From G963675935 sp963675935 (GTDB lineage Bacteria > Planctomycetota > Planctomycetia > Pirellulales > Thermoguttaceae), in the NCBI GenBank assembly GCA_963675935.2, contig CAXXPV010000003.1, positions 372,001 to 436,000 of the forward strand: DNA of 64,000 bases, in the 5' to 3' direction. The notes beneath the pieces were generated by a model. It was not told where the DNA came from. It searched no databases and was given only the letters and a program-made list of their open reading frames with translations. The translations under genes were made by a program, and so were the position numbers. This document shows, in pieces, positions 57,701 through 64,000 of this stretch; position 1 is the stretch's first letter; each line of letters opens with the position of its first letter.

Positions 57701-57885
57701 GTTGGCCCGACCCGAACCACGCGCAATGGAAGCGATTGCAGACCGCCGAGGTCGTCGGCGAATTGCTTCGTTCGCTGTTTCCCGAGTATCACGGCGAGAA
57801 TTCGTTTGCGCTGTGGTTGTCCGGCCGCCGCGACATCGGCGATTTGCCGTGGCCCGGCTATGTGCCCGATGCGAAATCCCGGTAA
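54745..57885 (+). CDS. Large secreted protein: PstS-like binding domain fused to CsgG-like segments
   Basis: The 1046-aa protein starts MQYRRTFCVSLPSVAALLAI (signal peptide to IGAEE). A coiled coil (~residues 40-115) is followed by a substrate-binding-protein-like domain (AFCEKNPGVRFRYDGGGDGG, YYPLVVAVHPSNPLDGITIK, YPLRTPLVLLVHPN), as in PstS phosphate-binding proteins. CsgG-like segments (DGRLNTVDRAELGRLLQERE; IATALTADRRLFFAARTEMA) and a helical TPR-like C-terminus (QSERARWVLAEYARGCLG) complete it. It starts 11 bases after the previous gene. Role unknown; an envelope-located sensor or scaffold is plausible. Confidence 0.75.
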   Translation: MQYRRTFCVSLPSVAALLAIGFLRAAIGAEEVGAKQLQNAQLTDYGKRLKPLEAEMLDADKILKDLTKRHESLLNEFASPQRRRSPEEIRAELKTVVAETEKQIQRRRAAADAHDQAFRDSVREHDDLVTGFAAVPANKRVRADFFEWRKPGAAVARAFCEKNPGVRFRYDGGGDGGLGAFERGALDLLGLCHDYKMYYTGRAAERFSAVYPTPPKTITVGYYPLVVAVHPSNPLDGITIKRLRLLATDRNATWKSLGRANDGPCHLTIFDSFHFALFLTGKTNTGTIHDHCRDGAKSTGASLDRMFTTIAEDPNAILIWRYTPRVAESGLKILPLLDSRGEPSAPNDPSAVASGRYPLRTPLVLLVHPNAGPAARQFAEWIVSDEAAKVMQKDRDTDPAADEPLLAHVAWAAKDAPNQVLRAKTPAVADEIKAGEIDSPAISGAAAVLPTERLSRYFLMATPVHQTLYEQTIRDAIRADGRLNTVDRAELGRLLQERELAYFGSPPSEPRPMIAADVLVFSRVVVEAEKAFLKIEAVHGSTALLLGELTLPINPANPARFEPSLARSVAAWWSSVLRRLADVRSKPVWTLIDVYAASVELDESAEAVRTEIATALTADRRLFFAARTEMAKTREEALLRLMGLSRTVGGRFPNAADYLIEARLDTADRAVIRLHGRDGALLEATTIAATNRSSLLCEIKAWLAAQASRRAGKPPTAGLAKTEDAAPDNDWSQAQARLEFTAGTQWREKAGRRQKDYDRIVQEMYRQGITAFSSNEHEPLLQARRDIRRSQAAAKRHYCRAAQLDPAWEEAAYAALIPVDDWLFSSNHRETPFAEPLDDYERFLDQFPQSERARWVLAEYARGCLGLTGKHGRFPPGLDERAARLQYYRKGLASCRRYILQYSLKDDHDSDWRKFMPNYYFFHLRRYIECADLSEAEQRAILQDWSASFDARLDRVAHGDFVRLVILAKRKSRAEFLALLTEMQRRWPDPNHAQWKRLQTAEVVGELLRSLFPEYHGENSFALWLSGRRDIGDLPWPGYVPDAKSR

Positions 57886-58004
57886 TCGTTCACGGGGTAA
57901 AAAGTAGCAGGTACACTCCGTGTGCCTGTCACGGGAGAGTGAACGCATATAGAACCCCGGAACGTCCGGAAAGATTAATCCTTCTTTGCCGCTGGGAGAA
58001 CTCC

Positions 58005-61000
58005 ATGATCCTGCATTGTCACGCGATTCGTTTGTTCGCATTACTTGCCACGGTCGGTGCGTGCGCATCGGTCGATGCGCGGACGTGGACCGACAAGACT
58101 GGAAAGTTCCGGGTCGAAGCCGAGTTGATCGGCGTCAAGGAGGGCGCCGTTCGATTGAAGAAGACCGGCGGCGGCGAAATCACGGTCCCGCTGGAAAAAC
58201 TCAGCGAGGCGGATCGGGCGTTTGTCGAGCGGGACACCCCACAGCCCTCACCCCCGGCCGCTCTCCCAAAAGGAGAGGGGAGGGGAAAGCAGCCCTCACC
58301 CCCGGCCCCAAAGGGAGAGGGGAGAACGTCGCAGCCCTCGCCCGCGACTGCGCCGGCGGCTGAAAAATGCCGCGTCGCGGTGATCGGTCGCGGCGGCGAC
58401 GTGGCCAAGGACATGTCGGCCCTGGTCGAAATGCGGCTGGCGGAAATGCCCGGCGTCGCGCTGGTCGAGCGAGCGGAAATCGACAAAATCGTCGGCGAGC
58501 AGGAATTGCAGGCGACCTTCGCGCCGGAGGGCGTCGGCCGGCGATGTGAATTGGGGCGTATGCTCAAGGCCGATTTACTCGTTTGGCTCGATGCGCAGAC
58601 CAAGCCGGTTCCACACATTCGGCTGGTCGTCAGCGAAACGCGGCAAGGCTTGCGGCTCTGCGTCGAGCCGGTCTTTTTGACGAACCGGGCCGAAACCGAC
58701 GCGGCGGCGATGTTCGAGAAGTTCAAGGATGCCGCCAAGAAACGGCAGGAGAAGTTCACCGACATCGTGGCCGTACCGCCGTTGTTGAACAACAGCCTGA
58801 CGCAAGAGGCCGACAATATGCAAGGCGGTTTCGCCTGCTTTGTCGAGCAAGCCCTGTTGCGCCGGCCGGGACTGCTGGTGGTCGAGTTGGCCGAGGCCAA
58901 GGCCCTGGCCCAAGAGATGGCGATTGGCGGCGACGCCAAGATCGAGCGGCGGCTGCCGCTGTATCTGCTGGGCGAGTACCGTGTCGAAGGATCGGGCGAG
59001 AAACGCCTGGGCCAGTTCGCTTGGAGGCTTCTGCGCGGCGAGCGGGAGCTTGGGCGGCGCGAGCGGAAGGAAATTCCTTGGCCAAAAATATCCGAGCCGC
59101 TCCGCCAGACCGCTCTGGAATTGATCGACAAGGCGGCGGGAAAGAGCGTTCCGCCGAGCGATCCCCTGGCCGAGGCCAAGCATTTGGCCGACCGCGAGAA
59201 AGTCTTCTTGAAGATCGGCCAGTGGCATCAGGCATTGGCCTTGGCCGAGGCCGGCTTGTTGCTCAATCCCGAGCAGCCGGCCGTACACCGCGACGCATTG
59301 AGAGCGATGTTGGAAATCAACAAGGAAGGGAATTTGTTGCGGCACGATTCAGAAAAAGCGTTCCGACTGCTTCGCGAGGCGCTGCCGCACTTCGAGGCAT
59401 TTGCTTGCGGAACGGAATTGACGGCCGACGACCGCTACTACGCGGACAAGGACCACTGGGGATACGATATGTGGTATGTTCCGAAGGTCCGCGAAGGGTA
59501 TTTTGCGTTGATTGGCGAAATGCAAGACACGGCGAAACGCATCTTGGACCGAAAAGCGAAAGCAAAAGTCGGGGATTGTTCTTTAAGTCTTCTTCTGGAA
59601 TGGTCTGACAAGTCCAGGAATTGGGCATACGGTCGTCAAGGATGCGATCCTTGGACGAAAGACGAATCGTTGAAATCGCGGCTATACCTGGAATGGCTGA
59701 AAAAGGATATGAAATCAATTTGCGAAAATCGGCTTAAACTGCTGAAGGATTTCAGTTGGAGAGGCGGCCAACAAGACTTCGTGTGGGGGCTTCAAAGACA
59801 ACACGGTTACGATCCGAGTTACTATGGTTTGCTCAACGTGCCGGGCGTGCGCGGGTTCAGCGGGAGCGGCTCCTTTTTCGATCAGCCGTCTTACCACCTG
59901 AAAGCCTTTTCAGACCCCGAGATGTACTCGATCTATCTCGACTTTTTCAAGAAGGTCAAGAACATGCCGGACCCGCACCTGCAAGAGGTGATCGCGCCGT
60001 TCGTCGATCGAATCAGCAATTTGCCCAAGTTTCTAGCGGAGGAAGGGAAAAAACAGGAAGATAAGCGAAAATCATTTGCTCAAGTGCTAGCCAAGCAGAA
60101 ACCCAAGCCGGTTCCGGTCAAGGATCCGGAAGCCCTGTTCCATCCGATTGAGTTGCGGCAAACCACCGCCGACGGCGGAGAAAAAGAAATCCAGTTGGGT
60201 CGCGGCAAGGAAACGATCTCGACTGCAAAAATTACATCGTCGCTCCCCGGGGCGAGTGAGATGGTGTGCGTGTGTCGCGAAGGGACCCCAAATGTTATCG
60301 AGAAATGGACTCCGCTCTACGAGGGGTGCGACCTGGTTTGTTTACGCTCCAATGAAATCACTCTGATGAAAGAGAAGGGGCGATTGCGAACCCTGCCCAT
60401 CAAGATCGCAATGTCTCACGCCATTATTAAAGACAACGGCCGAAACTATGCGGGAGAATTGGCTTTCAGCAACGTCTGCTGGGATGGGCAATACATCTGG
60501 GCGCTCAACCCCGGAGAAGGCGGGCCGCTTGCGGTGATCGAGCCGCGGAGCGAGAAAATATGGAGGACGGGGCAGAAGTTCGAGTTGCCGCCCTCGGAGT
60601 CCTGCGCCATTGCTCCGCTGGGCGACGGCCGAGCGTGCATCGCCGGTTATTTCGGCCGCTTGTGGATTGCTTTGGCCTCGTTCGACCCGGTCAAAGGATT
60701 TCAGACGAAAGTGATTTTCGAGGCCCGCGACGTGTTGAACTGGGAACAGATGGGCCTGGTGGAGCAGATGGGGCAGCTCGATCGGAAGATAACTTCGCCG
60801 CAACTCGCGCTGCCGGTATATTTCGCGGAAACCCTTTCCGCCCCCGCCGCCGACGGCCGCCCCGCCCAACAGCGAGTCATGATCGGGCGCAAGGAGAACA
60901 GCCCTCTTTTGGTCGATCCGAAAACCCAAACGGTAACCGCCGAATCGTATCGCATGGTCGGCGGCACTTTTTTGGACGGCACAAACGCATTCTATTTTAT

Positions 61001-61355
61001 GACCGTCAATCCCCAGCGTAATTCGGAAGGATATCAATCGGGAGCCTTCTTCCGAATCGCTTTGCCGGAGATGAAAAGAGAGATGCTATGCCCCGACAGA
61101 TTGGATGGCCCGCTCGCTTTCTACAAGGGACAGTATCACTTGATTACTCCGCATAGCATTAAGTTTGAAGGTGGCGTGGAATTGCCAAGCCGTTACTGCA
61201 TTGGGCCAAGCCCCACTGGTCCGTTTCGCACGGTGCGATGCAATTGTCCGGACGGTCAAGGTAAACTGTATCTCAGCAATCACTATGGGCTTCTGCTTGC
61301 AACGTCTCCGGACGTGAATGTTTATCAAGTCGAGATGAAACCGAAAACCCATTGA
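58005..61355 (+). CDS. Large secreted SHD1-CsgG-like protein of the sigma cluster
   Basis: The 1116-aa protein starts MILHCHAIRLFALLATVGAC; GGGAGA precedes ATG 58005, and the longer frame back to 57477 overlaps the previous gene. Residues ~26-68 are an SHD1-like domain (RTWTDKTGKFRVEAELIGVK, VRLKKTGGGEITVPLEKLSE). A repeat-derived Pro-rich linker (58243-58345) comes next, then a CsgG-like domain (CRVAVIGRGGDVAKDMSALV, GVALVERAEIDKIVGEQELQ, LGRMLKADLLVWLDA). A long C-terminal half includes likely TPR helices and a beta-propeller-like region. Likely periplasmic. Confidence 0.75.
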   Translation: MILHCHAIRLFALLATVGACASVDARTWTDKTGKFRVEAELIGVKEGAVRLKKTGGGEITVPLEKLSEADRAFVERDTPQPSPPAALPKGEGRGKQPSPPAPKGEGRTSQPSPATAPAAEKCRVAVIGRGGDVAKDMSALVEMRLAEMPGVALVERAEIDKIVGEQELQATFAPEGVGRRCELGRMLKADLLVWLDAQTKPVPHIRLVVSETRQGLRLCVEPVFLTNRAETDAAAMFEKFKDAAKKRQEKFTDIVAVPPLLNNSLTQEADNMQGGFACFVEQALLRRPGLLVVELAEAKALAQEMAIGGDAKIERRLPLYLLGEYRVEGSGEKRLGQFAWRLLRGERELGRRERKEIPWPKISEPLRQTALELIDKAAGKSVPPSDPLAEAKHLADREKVFLKIGQWHQALALAEAGLLLNPEQPAVHRDALRAMLEINKEGNLLRHDSEKAFRLLREALPHFEAFACGTELTADDRYYADKDHWGYDMWYVPKVREGYFALIGEMQDTAKRILDRKAKAKVGDCSLSLLLEWSDKSRNWAYGRQGCDPWTKDESLKSRLYLEWLKKDMKSICENRLKLLKDFSWRGGQQDFVWGLQRQHGYDPSYYGLLNVPGVRGFSGSGSFFDQPSYHLKAFSDPEMYSIYLDFFKKVKNMPDPHLQEVIAPFVDRISNLPKFLAEEGKKQEDKRKSFAQVLAKQKPKPVPVKDPEALFHPIELRQTTADGGEKEIQLGRGKETISTAKITSSLPGASEMVCVCREGTPNVIEKWTPLYEGCDLVCLRSNEITLMKEKGRLRTLPIKIAMSHAIIKDNGRNYAGELAFSNVCWDGQYIWALNPGEGGPLAVIEPRSEKIWRTGQKFELPPSESCAIAPLGDGRACIAGYFGRLWIALASFDPVKGFQTKVIFEARDVLNWEQMGLVEQMGQLDRKITSPQLALPVYFAETLSAPAADGRPAQQRVMIGRKENSPLLVDPKTQTVTAESYRMVGGTFLDGTNAFYFMTVNPQRNSEGYQSGAFFRIALPEMKREMLCPDRLDGPLAFYKGQYHLITPHSIKFEGGVELPSRYCIGPSPTGPFRTVRCNCPDGQGKLYLSNHYGLLLATSPDVNVYQVEMKPKTH
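58243..58345. repeat. Tandem dispersed repeat inside the SHD1-CsgG gene
   Basis: Two units beginning cagccctcacccccggcc (58241 and 58289 region) and ending ggagaggggag/gagaggggaga are separated by ~48 bases, with a third partial. They keep the frame open and encode PQPSPPAALPKGEGRGKQPS-type sequence between domains. Such CCTCACCCCCGGC repeats usually lie between genes. Confidence 0.75.
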
Positions 61356-61751
61356 TGCACCGTCGTAACCGTTCACGGGCCGGGAAAACATCGTCATTCT
61401 GAGCGTAGCGAAGAATCTCGTCTGGGCCGCGATTTCACGAGAGATTCTTCGCTGCGATCAGAATGACGGGCGCCCCGTGAACGGTTACTGCACCGTCAAA
61501 GAATCCGTCGGCATGTATGTTTTCAGGGTTTAACAGCTTTTAAGAACTTGCCATGTCTTATTGCCGTACGTGTTGGATGGCAGCGATGGCACTGCCACCG
61601 TAGAGCGTCAGCAAGATCGGGCATGAGAGACTCCTTTAACGCAAAACCCCTCTAATTGTGGTGGAAGCCGCGGCCATTGTCAAGCTGTTATTGATCTTCC
61701 ATGCACACGTCCCCCTCGTGCGAAACCCCGGGCGGCGGTATCCTATTTCCC
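61356..61751. other. Intergenic region with a nested inverted repeat
   Basis: About 395 bases without a gene. An outer pair (taaccgttcacggg at 61368 / cccgtgaacggtta near 61475) encloses an inner pair related to the MITE core (cgtcattctgagcgtagcg at 61392 / cgctgcgatcagaatgacg at 61451). It can fold as one long hairpin and probably terminates the sigma-cluster operon. The remainder (61500-61751) shows nothing recognisable. Confidence 0.65.
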
Positions 61752-62558
61752 ATGAGCTATTGGCAAAATAAAGTCGTCCTGGTCACAGGCGGTTCGAGCG
61801 GCTTGGGCCGCGTCATCGCCGAGGCGTTCGCCGAGGCCGGCGCTCGGCTGGCCATTGTCGGGCTTGAACCGGAAGCCGTCGAACAAGCCGCCGAGGAAAT
61901 GCGAGCCGCCGGGCGCGACGTGCTCGGGCTGCCGGCCAATATCACCCGGCAGGAAGACGTGGACCGGATTTTCGGTCAAACCATCGAGCATTTTGGGCAA
62001 CTCGACGTGCTGGTGAACAACGCCGGGCGGTCGATGCGCGGCAAAGTGCTCGACACCACGCCGGAGCAGTTCCGTGATTTGATGGAGCTGAACCTCATCG
62101 CCTTGGTGCGATGCACGCGGGCGGCGGCGCCGCATTTGCTCGAAACACGGGGGCACGTGGTCAATATCGGTTCGCTGGCGGCGAAGTCGTCGGCACGCTG
62201 GGTGGGGGCCTATCCGGCGACAAAACACGCCGTCGCGGCCTACAGCCAGCAGTTGCGGCTGGAACTCGGTCCGGAAGGATTGCACGTTTTGCTGGTTTGT
62301 CCCGGTCCGATCGAGCGGAAGGACGCCCGGCTGTATCCGCTGGCCGGTTTGGAAGACGTGCCGGAAATCGCCCGCCGGCCCGGCGCCGGTGTGCAAGTTC
62401 ATGCCATACCGCCGCAGCGGCTTGCGGCCAATATATTGCGAGCGTGCGAGCGTCGCCGGCCGGAGTTGGTCATTCCGGGCCGCGCTCGGCTTCTGTTCGC
62501 CATTTCTCAGCTTTGGCCCTCGCTGGGCGATTGGATCGTGCGGAGAAGCAGTGGCTAG
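61752..62558 (+). CDS. Short-chain dehydrogenase/reductase
   Basis: The 268-aa oxidoreductase starts MSYWQNKVVLVTGGSSGLGR with the TGxxxGxG NAD(P) site. DVLVNNAGRSM, the Ser of NIGSLAAKSS and the YPATK catalytic Tyr-Lys follow, then LLVCPGPIER. This is the classical SDR. The C-terminus has an extra hydrophobic segment (RARLLFAISQLWPSLGDWIV) as in SDRs that associate with membranes. ATG 61752 was chosen as the motif starts there. The substrate cannot be told from sequence. Confidence 0.9.
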   Translation: MSYWQNKVVLVTGGSSGLGRVIAEAFAEAGARLAIVGLEPEAVEQAAEEMRAAGRDVLGLPANITRQEDVDRIFGQTIEHFGQLDVLVNNAGRSMRGKVLDTTPEQFRDLMELNLIALVRCTRAAAPHLLETRGHVVNIGSLAAKSSARWVGAYPATKHAVAAYSQQLRLELGPEGLHVLLVCPGPIERKDARLYPLAGLEDVPEIARRPGAGVQVHAIPPQRLAANILRACERRRPELVIPGRARLLFAISQLWPSLGDWIVRRSSG

Positions 62559-62662
62559 TGGTTCGTGGCTAGCAAATAGCCGGGGGCCAACGGCCCGCGG
62601 AAGGTGGTTTCCATTATCAGTTGCCTTACATCAACTACCCGTCAACCAGTGGCTTTGAAAAC

Positions 62663-63055
62663 ATGCTTAGCCTGGTACTTACGGTTCCCATTATCGTTTT
62701 TGGCATCTGGCTGATCGTCCGAGTTTGCTGTTTGTTCTGGCAATACAAGGCCAAGTTCTACTGGTGGCTGGGGCTGCTTGCCATTCTTCTGGCGGGCGTT
62801 TTCGGTGGATGGCGGCTCAGCCATCTCGATTTACGGCTTTCGCCGGAGATTCGCTTGGGAGGCGTTCCATTTCCCATCGGCTTCCTGAAATGGGAAGGAG
62901 ATCATTGGACGGATTTTGTCCCACCCTATCCCAATCAGTGGATCAATATCGTGGCGGACATCTTTTTGCCGATCATTTTGATGCTTTTTCCTCTGTTTGC
63001 GATTTGGAAGCGGCGAAAAACAAGAGATTCCCAAGGCATGGAGTCGCTTTCGTAA
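62663..63055 (+). CDS. Membrane protein, three TM segments
   Basis: The 130-aa protein has TM segments MLSLVLTVPIIVFGIWLIVR, FYWWLGLLAILLAGVFGG and INIVADIFLPIILMLFPLFA separated by a Pro-rich extracytoplasmic loop (LGGVPFPIGFLKWEGDHW). An alternative TTG start at 62621 would extend it by 14 residues. Function unknown. Confidence 0.65.
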   Translation: MLSLVLTVPIIVFGIWLIVRVCCLFWQYKAKFYWWLGLLAILLAGVFGGWRLSHLDLRLSPEIRLGGVPFPIGFLKWEGDHWTDFVPPYPNQWINIVADIFLPIILMLFPLFAIWKRRKTRDSQGMESLS

Positions 63056-63077
63056 AAGTTCTGGAGGGCAGCCCCAG

Positions 63078-63228
63078 GAGAACTGCAAAGTTGCATTTTT
63101 GGGATAGATGGGAAAAACCGTCATTCTGAGCGTAGCGAAGAATCTCGTTGGCCCGCAGGAACTTACGCGATACCACGGAGATTCTTCGCTGCGCTCAGAA
63201 TGACGGTTTCCTGGACTTTGCAGTTGTC
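63078..63228. mobile_element. 151-bp MITE-like element, copy 2
   Basis: The copy has the same length and ends as the one at 49938 (gagaactgcaaag ... ctttgcagttgtc), with roughly ten base differences. It is flanked by the direct repeat gagggcagc at 63064-63072 and 63231-63239, a likely target-site duplication with slightly larger outer element ends. The inner inverted repeat ccgtcattctgagcgtagcg / cgctgcgctcagaatgacgg is kept. Confidence 0.8.
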
Positions 63229-63332
63229 CTGAGGGCAGCACCCTCTTGCCAGCCGTGCGAAGATTTGGCACGATGATGAGTCGAGATTGGAACTGTTCCC
63301 GCCGCGGCTCCTTCTGCGTTGACCGTCGTTCC

Positions 63333-63398
63333 GTAGGTTATGCTTCAGCATAACATAAGCTGTTGCCGACCAAGGTGTTATGCTAAAGCATAACCTAC
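63333..63398. repeat. Imperfect 23-bp inverted repeat upstream of xylA
   Basis: Arms 63333-63355 (gtaggttatgcttcagcata) and 63376-63398 match with one mismatch; each arm is itself a palindrome (ttatgcttcagcataa). It ends 25 bases before the xylA start codon and could be an operator or a dispersed repeat. Confidence 0.6.
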
Positions 63399-63423
63399 GA
63401 CTAACCACTAGCGAGGAGTTCCC

Positions 63424-64000
63424 ATGTCCGCGTTCGCCGATGTCGCCAAAATTCGTTACGAAGGCCCCGACTCGAAAAATCCCCTGGCTTTCCGTTATTA
63501 TGACGAAAATGAGATGGTCGAAGGGAAGTCGATGCGCGACCACCTCCGATTCAGCGTCGCCTATTGGCACACGCTGCGCGGCACGGGCCTCGATCCGTTC
63601 GGAGCCGGCACGATGGTGCGTCCGTGGGAAGGCAAGGCCGACACGGTCGAAAACGCGATCAACCGCGCGCGGGTTGGGTTCGAGTTCATCGAGAAGCTCG
63701 GCGCTCCGTTCTATTGTTTCCACGACCGCGATGTCGCTCCCGAGGGCGCCACGCTGGCCGAATCGAACAAAAATCTCGACGCCGTCGTCAAGGTGCTGAA
63801 AGAAGAACAGCAGCGCACCGGCATCAAGCTGCTCTGGGGCACGGCCAACTTGTTCGGCAACCCGCGTTACATGCACGGCGCGGCGACGAGTTGCAACGCC
63901 GACGCCTTCGCTTATGGCGCGGCCCAGGTGAAAAAAGCGTTGGAAGTGACCAAGGAACTCGGCGGCGCCGGCTACGTGTTCTGGGGCGGCCGCGAGGGCT
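63424..64000 (+). CDS. xylA: Xylose isomerase (partial, 5' end)
   Basis: The gene runs off the right edge; ~192 residues are present. The N-terminus MSAFADVAKIRYEGPDSKNP is typical of class II xylose isomerases. RFSVAYWHTLRGTGLDPFGA follows, then FCFHDRDVAPEG with the catalytic His and neighbouring Asp, KLLWGTANLFGNPRYMHGAA and SCNADAFAYGAAQVKKALE. It converts D-xylose to D-xylulose (and glucose to fructose). GAGGAG sits ~6 bases before the ATG. Confidence 0.95.
   Translation, partial: MSAFADVAKIRYEGPDSKNPLAFRYYDENEMVEGKSMRDHLRFSVAYWHTLRGTGLDPFGAGTMVRPWEGKADTVENAINRARVGFEFIEKLGAPFYCFHDRDVAPEGATLAESNKNLDAVVKVLKEEQQRTGIKLLWGTANLFGNPRYMHGAATSCNADAFAYGAAQVKKALEVTKELGGAGYVFWGGREG

Noticed and set aside
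57477..58004. N-terminal extension of the 58005 protein
   Set aside because: It overlaps the end of the previous gene in another frame and runs through a gap with stop-free GC-rich sequence; the signal peptide at 58005 and GGGAGA mark the real start.
63163..63876. Minus-strand open frame of 237 codons at the right edge
   Set aside because: It lies opposite the xylA start and runs through the MITE copy; no family resemblance.

Overview
The window looks like a chromosome of a planctomycete, probably close to Pirellulales. The supporting signs are a large PEP-CTERM repeat protein, an SHD1-like secreted protein, a tiny 32-aa basic protein next to a FabZ-like gene, many secreted proteins of unknown function, high GC, and several families of short palindromic dispersed repeats. 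Into this backbone a ~35.7 kb siphovirus-type prophage is inserted at a tRNA-Lys(UUU) gene (intact tRNA on the minus strand at 49730-49802; 44-bp att repeats at 14017-14060 and 49728-49771).

Left chromosome (1-13711): the end of a DinG-like helicase, a secreted protein, a lipoprotein-surE pair, small hypotheticals, a soluble histidine kinase, nadD, a PEP-CTERM surface protein, dapB and thrC. Between thrC and the prophage lies a 349-bp decayed copy of the prophage's own right end (13712-14060). It is the footprint of an earlier related element at the same tRNA.

Prophage (14061-49771): at the left end are an excisionase-like protein, a two-gene module that recurs later, and a tyrosine integrase whose second catalytic histidine is replaced by Leu. 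Next comes an AT-richer cargo block with a PHP-SMC-like ATPase (TrlF-like, a probable defence protein) and a two-TM protein. Nearly everything to the right is on the minus strand. The late block, in transcription order from right to left, is: large terminase, gpW-like protein, portal, prohead protease with nested scaffold, major capsid, a strong hairpin, a connector carrying a Ser-Pro linker and triple repeat, tail terminator-like, HK97-gp10-like, tail tube, tail chaperones joined by a canonical -1 frameshift site (A_AAA_AAC), tape measure, distal tail proteins, an XhlA-like membrane protein and a sigma-70 factor. The early block holds a replication initiator with six iterons inside its gene, a DnaC-like loader, an HNH-type protein, an orphan DNA methyltransferase and small genes. 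At the far right a ribbon-helix-helix-like protein is transcribed outward and divergently, which makes it the best repressor candidate. No endolysin could be recognised.

Right chromosome (49803-64000): a 151-bp MITE-like element (second copy at 63078-63228), a FabZ-like hotdog dehydratase, and a ~10 kb cluster of ECF sigma factor, zinc-finger anti-sigma, an exported or periplasmic protein, and three very different secreted proteins that each contain a CsgG/FlgT-like fold segment. The cluster is probably one regulon of cell-envelope proteins and is not a system I recognise. A short-chain dehydrogenase, a membrane protein and the start of xylA follow.
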